NCBI RefSeq assembly: GCF_046524175.1
Contig: NZ_JBEFZF010000006.1
Span: 1 to 64,000, forward strand
Origin: Spongiivirga sp046524175
GTDB lineage: Bacteria > Bacteroidota > Bacteroidia > Flavobacteriales > Flavobacteriaceae
Direction: 5' to 3'
DNA length: 64,000 nucleotides
Translations under genes and position numbers: made by a program
In this document: positions 9,770-18,931 of the stretch, piece by piece
Position numbering within the stretch: the stretch's first letter is position 1
Layout of the letters: each line of letters opens with the position of its first letter
Notes under the pieces: generated by a model
What the model saw: the letters and a program-made list of their open reading frames with translations, nothing else
Databases searched by the model: none
What the model was told of the DNA's origin: nothing

Positions 9770-12259
9770 ATGCGAAAAAGTCTGTTATCCTATTTAGTGA
9801 CTATACTCTTATTTATCAGTTGTAATGAACAAAACACATCTAAAACTGATGTCTTTAGTTTAATTCCCCACAATTCAGGAGTAATCATAAAAACAAATAG
9901 CCTAAACATTTTAAAAAGTAATCTTCAGAATCATGACTTTATAAGTCTTTTGAAGAATACTTACCTCAAAAAGCAGTTTACCAATAAACTTTCTTTCTTA
10001 AAAGATCTTAATTTTGATGAAACCGCTCTAGTTTGCATTTCAAATGAAGGTAGAAATAGTTTTGAAATTACCATTGTCACGGAAAGTAACAGCACCTTTA
10101 AGCAAAGCCTAAACTCATCTAAATTTCAGATTACCTCTTCCACTTATTTAAATAACACGATCAATCAAATAAAAAGAGATGATCATGAAGTATACCAACT
10201 ATCTATTGACGATAAGGTGATAATTTCAACTTCCAAACTGCTGGCTGAAAATACACTTCGTCATTATAAATCACCTAGTGTTTTCACCTCTGAAGCCTTC
10301 AAAAAATTGTACAAGACTACAGATATAAATGCCCCGTTCTCATTTTTTGTCAATATTGAAAATGCAAATGACCTTTTGACCAGCATGCTCCCAAATAGTA
10401 AAAGAAATACTTATCAACATCTTGCTAATTGGGTAGCGATTGATGCCGATATTGATGGCCACGATATGCAGTTCAACGGAGTTGTTACTGCTAGTGATTC
10501 AGTTCAACTACACTTTAATATTCTTAAAGGTCTGGAAGGACATTTATTGCAAAGCACAAAAATTGCCCCAGCTACAAGCACCTATGTCAAAGCATATGCA
10601 TTTAACGATTTTGCCGTTTTACATAAGAACATTAACCAATATTTGGAAAAAACTGGGGCTCCTACAGGGAAAAGCTATCATCCAATATTTGAAGATATTG
10701 ATGAAATATCACAGCTTCAGCTTGACAAAAATACTGCCATTTTAATACATTCTAAAGACGTCTTTGCAACTAATGAAGCTATAGCAAGTGAAAAAAACGA
10801 AGTAAAAAAATTTAGAGATATTTCTATTTATGAGTTCAGCATTTCCGATATCTTTAATAAAAATACCCCTACCATTCTTCCAGAAATTGATATAAACTAC
10901 TACTTCAAAGTCAATGATTCTTATATTTTCTCAAAAGAAATAGCCCCGCTTCAAGACATTATTTCTTCATTTCAGAATGGGAACACAATTGAAAAGAATG
11001 ATCATTTTAAAAATGGTATAGATCATCTGTCAGAAGAAACTTCATTCACTTTTATTGCAAATGCAGATCAATTTAAATCTATTTTGAAAGACAAAGTCTC
11101 AACGAAAAGGTCTAAAGAAATTAATCAACTGGATCTAAAGGAATACCCTTGGATAGTTTTTCAATTGAACTATCAAGATGATTTTGGATATTTAAACGGT
11201 ATTATCAAAAAGAAAAAAGGCACCGTCAAAACAAACGTTGTGGCACAAACTGCTAGCATAACATTGGACAATAAAATTACAAGCAAACTGCAGCTAGTCA
11301 CAAACCATCGAACAAAACAAAAAGAAATAGTGGTACAAGATGAAAACAACATCTTATACCTTATTTCTAATAAAGGTAATATTTTATGGAAAAAACAGCT
11401 AGAAAGCAAAATAGTTGGTGGAATCAAACAAGTCGATCTTTATAAAAATGGAAGGTTACAGCTCATTTTTAATACTCCTCACAAACTACATGTTTTAGAT
11501 CGGAACGGAAAAGTAGTTGATCCATTCCCAATAAGTTTTGAGGATGAAATTACTCAACCTATCGCTGTTTTTGATTACGATAAAAGTAGAAATTATCGAT
11601 TCTTAATTACACAAAACAACCACTTGTTAATGCTAGATGGTGGGGGAAAGACTGTAAAAGGTTTCGAGTTTACAAAGGCAAGCTCCAACTTAATTCACGC
11701 CCCAAAACACGTCAGGTCATCAGGAAAAGATTACATTGTCTTTCCTACTACAGATGGCATTCTACATATTCTTAACCGCCGTGGACAACAAAGAATCAAA
11801 GTCAATAAAAAAATCGATTTTTCCGAAAACCAAATATACTTTTACCGAAATAAGTTTGTAGCGACTGACAAAAAGGGACTTTTACATCTTGTAGACAAAT
11901 CAGGTAAAACGGAAGTAGCAAAATTAGGGCTACAAGCCCAACATAGCTTCACAACAACAAGCAAAACACTTGCTAGTTTATCAGATAATACGCTTACAAT
12001 TAAGAAGAAAAAAGTTCAACTTGATTATGGCCTTTATAGTGAACCCTACATCTTTTATCTCAACGACAAAATCTACGTTTCGGTAACAGATGTACAAGCT
12101 AAAAAGGTATACTTGTTTGACAGCAATGCTAAATTACTACCAAACTTTCCAGTTTACGGTGCTTCTGCAATTGCAATGGACAATATTGATAATGATGAGA
12201 ATCCAGAATTCGTAGTACAAGGTGAAGACGACTCTATCTTAATTTATAATATGAACTAG
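9770..12259 (+). CDS. Large lipoprotein with a C-terminal beta-propeller-like half
   Basis: I place the start at the ATG at 9770, which gives a compact lipoprotein signal (MRKSLLSYL, lipobox LFISC); an in-frame ATG at 9758 adds four residues. The mature protein of about 810 residues has an N-terminal half resembling DUF3352-like lipoproteins (LIPHNSGVIIKTNS and repeated alpha/beta units). The C-terminal half (from about residue 500) contains repeated short strands of the form LYLISNKGNILWKK, LHVLDRNGKVV and LHILNRRG, which look like PQQ-type propeller blades. It ends close to an FG-GAP-like DNIDNDENPEFVVQG. The role is unknown, probably envelope-associated. The next gene follows within 6 bp. 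Confidence 0.65.
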   Translation: MRKSLLSYLVTILLFISCNEQNTSKTDVFSLIPHNSGVIIKTNSLNILKSNLQNHDFISLLKNTYLKKQFTNKLSFLKDLNFDETALVCISNEGRNSFEITIVTESNSTFKQSLNSSKFQITSSTYLNNTINQIKRDDHEVYQLSIDDKVIISTSKLLAENTLRHYKSPSVFTSEAFKKLYKTTDINAPFSFFVNIENANDLLTSMLPNSKRNTYQHLANWVAIDADIDGHDMQFNGVVTASDSVQLHFNILKGLEGHLLQSTKIAPATSTYVKAYAFNDFAVLHKNINQYLEKTGAPTGKSYHPIFEDIDEISQLQLDKNTAILIHSKDVFATNEAIASEKNEVKKFRDISIYEFSISDIFNKNTPTILPEIDINYYFKVNDSYIFSKEIAPLQDIISSFQNGNTIEKNDHFKNGIDHLSEETSFTFIANADQFKSILKDKVSTKRSKEINQLDLKEYPWIVFQLNYQDDFGYLNGIIKKKKGTVKTNVVAQTASITLDNKITSKLQLVTNHRTKQKEIVVQDENNILYLISNKGNILWKKQLESKIVGGIKQVDLYKNGRLQLIFNTPHKLHVLDRNGKVVDPFPISFEDEITQPIAVFDYDKSRNYRFLITQNNHLLMLDGGGKTVKGFEFTKASSNLIHAPKHVRSSGKDYIVFPTTDGILHILNRRGQQRIKVNKKIDFSENQIYFYRNKFVATDKKGLLHLVDKSGKTEVAKLGLQAQHSFTTTSKTLASLSDNTLTIKKKKVQLDYGLYSEPYIFYLNDKIYVSVTDVQAKKVYLFDSNAKLLPNFPVYGASAIAMDNIDNDENPEFVVQGEDDSILIYNMN

Positions 12260-12265
12260 GTGATC

Positions 12266-12967
12266 ATGAAATTTACCAAATCAACTTTAAGTCTCTTATT
12301 TCTTGTTTTTACAACTCATTTCAACGCACAAAACTGTGAAAATGCCCTCCTTTTAAAGGAAGGCAATGCGCTTACTTATAATACGTACAACAAAAAAGGA
12401 AAAGCCATATACCAAACAACGGTTACAACTACTTTTTTAGACACGGAAAATGATTGGTCTCAAGCTACTGTGAATAGTACAGTCATTTCTACTTCTAATG
12501 AAGATAGTTTCGATACAACGTATAAAATTAGTTGTGAAAACGGGATGATGTCTTATGAAATGATCCACTTTTTTGAGACTGCCATTTTATCGAAATACAA
12601 TGCATTAGATTTCGTATTTGAAATGGATGGAGATATTCTTGAATTTCCTTCTCAATTGGAAGTAGGCCAAGATTTGAATGGTGGTACTTTTACGGCAGCG
12701 GTCGAAGGACAAACAAAGACATTGATCAAGATCATCTTTGAAATAAGCCAAAGGAAAGTGGTGGATAACGAAATGAAAACGACTAATATGGGCACTTTCG
12801 AATGCAAAAAAATAACCTATAATTATAGTAATCAAGCTGGTATTAAAACCGAGGGAACTGTATCCGAATGGTATACAAATGACAAACTGCTCTTACGCGC
12901 TGAAAAGTATAACAGAAAAGGAAAAATAATAGCAATCAAAGAACTAGTCAATATCACAAAAAAGTAG
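12266..12967 (+). CDS. Secreted DUF3108/TapB-like protein, paralogue of the protein at 26284
   Basis: The ATG at 12266 gives a good Sec signal (MKFTKSTLSL, ending NAQ); the GTG at 12260 would add two residues. The mature protein starts with NCENALLLKEGNALTYNTYN, followed by a KKGK turn, a central C-EN segment and a late GTFECKKITY motif. These features recur in order in the protein at 26284: C-PYYPSKTGQTLVVH, NKKGK, TCLGEE and GTFDCYVISY. This layout is that of DUF3108/TapB-like beta-barrel proteins. It lies 6 bp after the lipoprotein gene and is therefore in the same operon. Unlike its paralogue it has no TGTTAAC promoter. Confidence 0.6.
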   Translation: MKFTKSTLSLLFLVFTTHFNAQNCENALLLKEGNALTYNTYNKKGKAIYQTTVTTTFLDTENDWSQATVNSTVISTSNEDSFDTTYKISCENGMMSYEMIHFFETAILSKYNALDFVFEMDGDILEFPSQLEVGQDLNGGTFTAAVEGQTKTLIKIIFEISQRKVVDNEMKTTNMGTFECKKITYNYSNQAGIKTEGTVSEWYTNDKLLLRAEKYNRKGKIIAIKELVNITKK

Positions 12968-13044
12968 CTTACATTGCTTAAAAGTCAACAATCTGGAATG
13001 AATTCTTCCTTTTTTATATCTTGCAAAACCCTAAATTAACAAAA

Positions 13045-13572
13045 ATGTCTATTCTCAAATTACGTTTACAACTCCTCATAGTAATTGCTTTAGGATGTAC
13101 TCAGCTTCAATTTGCCCAAACCGACAGCAAATTTAGCACCACTTATTTATTAGAATCGGATTTATACGCTAATCACCTAAAAAAAGAATTAGACAATAAT
13201 ACAGGTAATAAAACTGCATACGAAGATGCTGTTGAAGTTGGTAGACTGCTGCGATTTAATGCGGCATCCTACGATCCTAAAATTCCAATACCAATGCCAC
13301 CTTGCAAGTATAATATTATCTGTGGTAGTAATCAGATTGAAGGTATTGTTACTAAAGATATTAGTTTTATTGACGCTTCAATTATCGATGCCAATGACAA
13401 TGTGGTTGCAACACTTAATGTAAGCCCAATATTTACCGATACTACATCCGGCATTAAGGTGTATTCCTTTATATGGACTCATCAAGTATTTGGAGAAGTG
13501 ACATTGAATCTCACTCGGCCTAGTATTAACAAAGGAACAGAACAATATAACCATAAAGTAGTATTGCAATAA
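13045..13572 (+). CDS. Small secreted protein of the PPCP-CG motif family (copy 1)
   Basis: The ATG at 13045 is preferred over an upstream in-frame TTG at 13021, because it gives a normal signal peptide (MSILKLRLQL, ending FAQ). The mature part has an N-terminal helical segment containing LLESDLYANHL. A proline-rich PIPMPPC motif is followed by a second Cys in IICG, and then a C-terminal beta domain. The same order, an acidic DLY-type helix, P-I-P-P-C, x(4-6), CG and a beta domain, is found at 16918 and 18932. I do not recognise a named family. The two cysteines are spaced to form a disulfide. Confidence 0.55.
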   Translation: MSILKLRLQLLIVIALGCTQLQFAQTDSKFSTTYLLESDLYANHLKKELDNNTGNKTAYEDAVEVGRLLRFNAASYDPKIPIPMPPCKYNIICGSNQIEGIVTKDISFIDASIIDANDNVVATLNVSPIFTDTTSGIKVYSFIWTHQVFGEVTLNLTRPSINKGTEQYNHKVVLQ

Positions 13573-13635
13573 AAACTAGTCCCTAATTTAGTTCGCAAGA
13601 AATTTCCTATCTTTTAGCTATCAAACACATAGTAA

Positions 13636-16443
13636 ATGTGTAGGGCTTGTCATATATTTTTATTTATATTTTTTCTTTCTGGTACAACAATAGTTGTTTC
13701 ACAATCTGACAGTTACTTTGATTCTATTTATCTTAAGGCGAAAACTGAATTGAAAAATAGAAAATATGATACTGCATATACAATTTCTAAAGACCTAATA
13801 CAACAACTGGCAGAACGAAAAAATGATTCGCTTGCATTTAAAAGCGCTCTTATTATTTTCAAAAGTCAGCCAAAACTACAGATCAAAGACACTACAGGTT
13901 TTTATGATAGTATTCAAAAGTACTATTTAGCATCAACTATTTGGCCTGAACAACTAGAAGTTCTCAAATCAATGGGTGATGGTCATTATACCAATCAGGA
14001 TTTTAACGCTGCACTGCCATTTTATATCAAAATAGATTCGTTAAGTAGATTAAAATCATATATCGACCCCACGACTATTGGAGCGATTATAAAAAGATCA
14101 GAAATCTCACGCTTAACATTTACATACGAAAGTGTTGAAGAAGCATATAGCTTAGCAAAAAAAGCCTTGTCAGATGCTAAAAAAATAGACAATAAGGAAC
14201 AAATTCATACTGGTTATGTTTACTTATCTGATTTAAGCGGAATGATTGGCAAAGTTGAAGAATGCAAGGAATATATAGACAAAGCACTACCTTATTTTCT
14301 GAAAGAAAATAATATAACATACGTTAGCCGACTGTATAATATACTTTATTCCTATTATCTCGAAAAAGGAGATTTCAAAAGCGCTGATGAAAATTTCCAA
14401 ATTCATCTTGCCTATTTAGCTGATAAAAATGATGCCTTACTACTTGCAAAAACATACTATTACTATGGTTATTTCAAACGATATCGCTTGAAAAAATATA
14501 GTGAAGCCCTGGCCGAATTGGAAAAGTCCTATGCTTTGTATGAACCTCTAAACGAAAAAGAAACAGAAATATATCATAGGTTGTTAAGGGAACTTGGTTT
14601 TTGCAATTTGGAATTGGGGAATCACGAAAAGGCAAGTACGTTTTATAAAGCGGCATATGAACTCAAAGTTGACCTTAATAAAAAAGCAAACAGAAAACGA
14701 TCCAAGGAGGTAGAATCCAAGTATAAAGTGCTTCAAAGTGAACAAGAAATAGCGCTTTTGAGTTCACAAAACGAACTAATAAAAGAACAAAAAACGAATC
14801 AGCAGCGCTTGTTTATTGCTGGTATTCTGTTAGTTGTAATAGCTGGAATTTTCATTTTCATACTATTCCGAAATCGTCAAAAAACTACTGCAAAACTTAA
14901 AGAGCTTGATAGGGCCAAATCTCATTTTTTTTCAAATATCTCTCATGAATTACGCACTCCGCTTACTCTAATAAAGGGTCATGTTCAGAATAAATTATCC
15001 AATGAAACATATAGTGAAAGCGATAAAGGTGATTTTGAAATAGTCTTAAAAAATACTGATCGCTTAACACAACTAGTAGATCAAATATTGGATATTTCGA
15101 AAATAGAGTCGGGCAAAATGAGGCTTACCATCAATCAGGCAAATCCCTTAAAAATTATAAAAGCAGTCGCACATGACTTTGTTGCTTTGGCGCACCAAAG
15201 ACAAATAAATTTCGATCTTGCTATTGATAATGATATTTCTAATGGATGGATTGATACGGATGCTTTGCAAAAAATTGTTACTAACCTTATATCAAATGCG
15301 ATAAAATTCACTCCTGAAAATGGAAAGATAACGCTAAAAGCTGATATTAAAAACAACAAGTTACATCTTGAAATCATAAATTCCGGAGATGGGCTAAGCG
15401 AAGAAGAAAAGGTAAACATATTCAGGCGATTCTATCAATCTCAACACTCAAAAGGAGGCACTGGTATTGGACTTGCTTTGGTCAATGAATTGGTAAAACT
15501 GCATGGTGGAGAAATTCATGTAGATAGTCAAAAGAATGAATACACCAAATTCGAATTGACCATCTCTTTAGATAAAGCGAATATTAAATACGCGACATTT
15601 AAAAAAACCCAATCTCCTCTAGCCAAAAGTTTAACTGTTTTAAATGATGATCACCTAATTTCTGGGGAAGGTGACTCTAATAATGATGAAAAACCAATAT
15701 TACTTATTGTTGAAGATAATTTAGATTTGGGGAATTTATTAAACGACCATTTTAAGCATTTGTATGAGGTTATTCGCGCTCATAATGGACAACATGGATG
15801 TAAAATTGCCCTAGAAAAAGTACCAGATATTATTATTAGTGATGTAATGATGCCTGTTATGAATGGCACAGAACTAACTAAGCAACTGAAAAACGACGAA
15901 CGAACTAGTCATATCCCTATTATACTATTAACCGCAAAAGCCGGAGATGAAAATACCTTGATCGGACTTGAAACTGGCGCGGATGATTATATCACGAAGC
16001 CATTTAATCAAAAAATACTAGCTACCAAAGTTTACAACCTACTATCCAACAGAAAAAAATTACGGCAACGGTATAGTCAAGAAATAGTTTTAAAACCTAA
16101 AGACATTGCTGTTAACGCAGTTGATGAGCTATTTTTAAATAAGGTGCAAACAGTTTTGGATAATCACCTAACAGAATCAGAATTTAAAGCTGAAGCTTTT
16201 GCTGAAACAATCGGTATGAGTCGTATGCAATTGCATAGAAAATTAAAAGCATTGACAGGTCTATCGGCTACCGAGTTTATAAGATCTCAACGATTAAAAA
16301 TTGCTACAAAACTTCTTCACGAAAATCAAATCAATATTTCTCAAATAGGTTATGCAGTCGGGTTCAACGACCCCGCTTATTTTACTAAATGTTTTAAAGA
16401 AACTTATGGGGTTACTCCTACTGATTTCTTGAAAAAAGCCTGA
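13636..16443 (+). CDS. TPR hybrid sensor kinase/response regulator with AraC-type HTH
   Basis: This 935-residue one-polypeptide two-component system begins with a signal peptide or anchor (about 1-23). A periplasmic TPR-like helical region spans about 30-345, a coiled coil 350-388 and one membrane segment 391-411. HisKA has the phosphoacceptor His437 (SHELRTPLT). HATPase_c follows, with the N box at NLISNAIKF (about 550-558) and GTGIGLAL (about 608-615). The receiver domain has Asp736 (DVMMP) and Lys788, and an AraC HTH spans 838-933. Most hybrid regulators of this kind sense with propeller and Y_Y_Y domains; here TPRs replace them. Its neighbours on both sides are small secreted proteins of one family, possible targets. 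Ligand and regulon are unknown. Confidence 0.9.
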   Translation: MCRACHIFLFIFFLSGTTIVVSQSDSYFDSIYLKAKTELKNRKYDTAYTISKDLIQQLAERKNDSLAFKSALIIFKSQPKLQIKDTTGFYDSIQKYYLASTIWPEQLEVLKSMGDGHYTNQDFNAALPFYIKIDSLSRLKSYIDPTTIGAIIKRSEISRLTFTYESVEEAYSLAKKALSDAKKIDNKEQIHTGYVYLSDLSGMIGKVEECKEYIDKALPYFLKENNITYVSRLYNILYSYYLEKGDFKSADENFQIHLAYLADKNDALLLAKTYYYYGYFKRYRLKKYSEALAELEKSYALYEPLNEKETEIYHRLLRELGFCNLELGNHEKASTFYKAAYELKVDLNKKANRKRSKEVESKYKVLQSEQEIALLSSQNELIKEQKTNQQRLFIAGILLVVIAGIFIFILFRNRQKTTAKLKELDRAKSHFFSNISHELRTPLTLIKGHVQNKLSNETYSESDKGDFEIVLKNTDRLTQLVDQILDISKIESGKMRLTINQANPLKIIKAVAHDFVALAHQRQINFDLAIDNDISNGWIDTDALQKIVTNLISNAIKFTPENGKITLKADIKNNKLHLEIINSGDGLSEEEKVNIFRRFYQSQHSKGGTGIGLALVNELVKLHGGEIHVDSQKNEYTKFELTISLDKANIKYATFKKTQSPLAKSLTVLNDDHLISGEGDSNNDEKPILLIVEDNLDLGNLLNDHFKHLYEVIRAHNGQHGCKIALEKVPDIIISDVMMPVMNGTELTKQLKNDERTSHIPIILLTAKAGDENTLIGLETGADDYITKPFNQKILATKVYNLLSNRKKLRQRYSQEIVLKPKDIAVNAVDELFLNKVQTVLDNHLTESEFKAEAFAETIGMSRMQLHRKLKALTGLSATEFIRSQRLKIATKLLHENQINISQIGYAVGFNDPAYFTKCFKETYGVTPTDFLKKA

Positions 16444-16582
16444 AATACCGCTCTAAAAACCTCAGTAAATAAAGGTTGTTACATATTTTACAGGTTTTGT
16501 TACAATACTCATAGCCTCTAGCTCTTATTAAAAATACTTTTACAATATCAAATCAAAAAACATTCATAACACCTGTTAAATA

Positions 16583-16738
16583 ATGAAAAATAGTGATGGT
16601 GTTTACACTGGCATAATAGACTCACTACCTAAAACAAAGGTGTATTTAAATATAGACCATCTTGATACTGGTATCTATCAATTACTAATCTCTCATAAGC
16701 ATAGAATTATCAAGGTGGTCTCTTTTAAAAAAGAATAA
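16583..16738 (+). CDS. 51-residue ORF resembling a detached T9SS sorting tail
   Basis: An ATG at 16583 opens 51 codons closed by TAA; an in-frame stop lies two codons upstream. The C-terminal part, LDTGIYQLLISHKHRIIKVV, followed by SFKKE, has the L-x-x-G-x-Y-x-x-x-I pattern, turn and final Lys-rich strand of type A T9SS C-terminal sorting domains. There is no signal peptide. It is either the relic of a deleted secreted protein or a very small independent gene. It lies in the 470-bp gap between the hybrid regulator and the first TGTTAAC promoter. Confidence 0.4.
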   Translation: MKNSDGVYTGIIDSLPKTKVYLNIDHLDTGIYQLLISHKHRIIKVVSFKKE

Positions 16739-16847
16739 CATGAATAATGACAACTAGAGAAAGGCTTTAATCTGTCACTTTCTAGTCAGATTGCTTTATT
16801 GACTTTATTTACTGTTCTCCCAGCCCAACAACAGCGTATTAGTTGCT

Positions 16848-16876
16848 TGTTAACTTTTATAAGCAGATATCATTAA
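16848..16876 (+). promoter_or_regulatory. ECF-type promoter, site 1 (TGTTAAC-N16-CATTAA)
   Basis: TGTTAAC (16848-16854) and CATTAA (16871-16876) are separated by 16 bp. The hexamer begins 47 bp before the ATG at 16918. This is the only copy in which the second C of TGTTAACC is T. Confidence 0.75.
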
Positions 16877-16917
16877 ACTAAAAACAGATCAAATAATTAA
16901 CAATAAACCATTACATC

Positions 16918-17460
16918 ATGAAAAACACAATTAAAACCTTTCTAGGCGTTCTAGTAGTAATAACTTTTACATCCTGTGTTACCGATTATCAAGGGCAAAT
17001 ACCGGACGAGGCAGAATTTACTGCCACTAATTATATTTATGAGGGAGACTTATATAAATATTATTTAGAAGAACAAATCTCAAATGCTAACAATCAAACA
17101 AGCGATAATCAATTAAACTTCTGGAAAAAAGAACTTAACAATATTATAAATTTGGAGAAGCTAGGGCTTGATTTAATCCCTCCTATTCCTCCCTGCCCTA
17201 CCCCTAATGAATGTGGTTATGAAGATTTAGAATATCTACTGGTCGATAGCAAAGCAGAAAAAGTAGAGGTCATTTTTTATGACAGTAATGATAAAGCTAT
17301 TGGTGGTGGCACGATAGACCTACTATCTCCGCTACCCGATGCTAAGGGCCTAATTAATTTTGCAAATCTTAAAATAGAAAACTACAACGACAATCTTTAT
17401 TCCATAAAAGTTGAAGTGTTTGAAAATAACAAGGTGACCAGATCCTATCTGGTCAAATAA
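16918..17460 (+). CDS. Lipoprotein of the PPCP-CG motif family (copy 2)
   Basis: This 180-residue lipoprotein has the lipobox FTSC (Cys20). An acidic helical segment with YIYEGDLYKYYLEE is followed by IPPIPPCPTPNECG (about 97-110) and a C-terminal beta domain of about 70 residues ending in SYLVK. The stretch PIPPCPTPNECG is identical in the protein at 18932 and similar in the one at 13045. The strong local identity in an otherwise diverged protein marks the motif as functional, perhaps a disulfide-closed proline turn that binds a partner. Own promoter, no operon partner within 115 bp. Function unknown. Confidence 0.65.
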   Translation: MKNTIKTFLGVLVVITFTSCVTDYQGQIPDEAEFTATNYIYEGDLYKYYLEEQISNANNQTSDNQLNFWKKELNNIINLEKLGLDLIPPIPPCPTPNECGYEDLEYLLVDSKAEKVEVIFYDSNDKAIGGGTIDLLSPLPDAKGLINFANLKIENYNDNLYSIKVEVFENNKVTRSYLVK

Positions 17461-17522
17461 TTACTGATATACCATATGCTTTATAATCGTTCTATCTAAA
17501 ATTAGTAATGATTGTGAAGATA

Positions 17523-17551
17523 TGTTAACCTTTCTTTGACCATATCATTAA
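17523..17551 (+). promoter_or_regulatory. ECF-type promoter, site 2, of the OmpA-PPCP-CHAT operon
   Basis: TGTTAAC (17523-17529), 16 bp, CATTAA (17546-17551). The hexamer begins 30 bp before the ATG at 17576. This site would put the CHAT protease gene (19563) under the same control as the other sites. Confidence 0.8.
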
Positions 17552-17574
17552 ATGGTATACTAAAAATATACCAT
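17539..17574 (+). promoter_or_regulatory. Overlapping dyads across the -10 element and leader
   Basis: ACCAT (17539-17543) and ATGGT (17552-17556) flank the CATTAA hexamer. ATGGTATA (17552-17559) also pairs perfectly with TATACCAT (17567-17574), which ends one base before the start codon. The middle arm is shared, so the two pairings exclude each other. A further TATACCAT lies at 17468-17475. This could be an operator or a leader hairpin that masks the start. Confidence 0.5.
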
Positions 17575-17575
17575 C

Positions 17576-18883
17576 ATGAAAACAACAAGAATTATCGTTC
17601 TGCTATTAGCAATCTTCAGCTTTAGCACCGCAGACGCGCAACTATGGAAAAAACTAAAAAAACGAGCTGCAGAAGCTGCTGAAGAAGCTTTAAAAAGAAA
17701 GGTGGAAGAAAAAGCCGCTAACGAAACAGAAAAAACTTTTGATTCTATTTTTAATAGTGACGGAAAGTTTATTGGACTGAAGAAAAGAAAAAAGAAGCGT
17801 CGAAAAAACAGATCGAAGAAAGGTGTAGAAATGGATGACCAAACAGAAGGTGAATCTATGGAAGGTTTGGAAACCGACCTAGAAGCACTCGAAGTATATT
17901 CTAAATTTGATTTCGTCCCAGGGGAAGAAATGCTCTTATATGATGATTTTTCCAATGATGCATTGGGAGACTTTCCTTCAAGATGGGATACCAATGGTTC
18001 GGGAGAACTTGTGGAAATCGATGAAGAAAAATGGTTCCGATTAGTTAGCAAATCAGTTTATGTGCCTATGCTTGAAAACACACTTCCTGAGGAATATACG
18101 ATAGAGTTTGATCTTTTAACAAAAGGTTTAGATCTAAAAACTAGCTCACAAGCCATGTTAGAAGTATGGTTACATGATAATAGCGGGTATCAAGGCTCTC
18201 CAAACCGAGCTTGGGTAGAAATACCGATGTGTCTATTCATCGATCCGGGTTTTATAGTCGAAAAACGAGTCGATGATAAACGGATTATGCGCAACCAAAT
18301 TGGAAAAGATATTAGAAGTGTCTTACTAGAAAAAATGCATATTTCAATAGCAGTGAATAAAAGTCGTTTCCGCTTATGGGTGAATGAAAATAAGGTAGTA
18401 GATATACCGAGATTAGTCCCTGAAGGAATCACCAATTTTAAACTATATCCTAAAAGTTTAAGAGATGAAATTGATCAGTTATTTATTACTAATTTCAAAA
18501 TTGCTGCCGGCGGTCAGGACTTAAGAAACCAGTTACTAGAAGAAGGAAGGTTTACAACCACTGGAATATTATTCAATTCAGGGTCCGCGTCAATTAAAGC
18601 AGAATCATATGGCGTATTAAAGAAAATTGCAAAAATGCTCGAACAAGGTGACATCGCAATCAATATTATTGGCCATACTGATAGTGATGGTGACGCAGAA
18701 ATGAACCTTGCACTATCACAAGATCGTGCTGAAGCGGTAAAACAGATTCTGATTGATCAGTTTCTGGTAGATGAAAGCTTGATCGCCACCGAAGGGATGG
18801 GAGAAGAAAATCCACTTGCTGATAACACCTCCCCAGAAGGAAAAGCGCAAAATAGGAGAGTGGAATTCGTAAAAACGAATTAA
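17576..18883 (+). CDS. Secreted OmpA-family protein with LamG-like central domain
   Basis: This 435-residue protein has a signal peptide (about 1-21, ending ADAQ) and a Lys/Glu-rich helical segment (22-105). A central beta domain (about 118-315) begins LLYDDFSND and resembles a LamG/concanavalin-type jelly roll. The C-terminal OmpA domain (about 325-432) contains IIGHTDSDGD and a final NRRVEF, the peptidoglycan-binding signature. It would sit in the periplasm or outer membrane tethered to peptidoglycan. It is the first gene of the operon that continues with a PPCP-CG protein and the CHAT protease. Confidence 0.8.
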   Translation: MKTTRIIVLLLAIFSFSTADAQLWKKLKKRAAEAAEEALKRKVEEKAANETEKTFDSIFNSDGKFIGLKKRKKKRRKNRSKKGVEMDDQTEGESMEGLETDLEALEVYSKFDFVPGEEMLLYDDFSNDALGDFPSRWDTNGSGELVEIDEEKWFRLVSKSVYVPMLENTLPEEYTIEFDLLTKGLDLKTSSQAMLEVWLHDNSGYQGSPNRAWVEIPMCLFIDPGFIVEKRVDDKRIMRNQIGKDIRSVLLEKMHISIAVNKSRFRLWVNENKVVDIPRLVPEGITNFKLYPKSLRDEIDQLFITNFKIAAGGQDLRNQLLEEGRFTTTGILFNSGSASIKAESYGVLKKIAKMLEQGDIAINIIGHTDSDGDAEMNLALSQDRAEAVKQILIDQFLVDESLIATEGMGEENPLADNTSPEGKAQNRRVEFVKTN

Positions 18884-18931
18884 TATTTAGAGAATTACTT
18901 GATTAATCAGTAACTTAAAAAGTCTCAAGAA

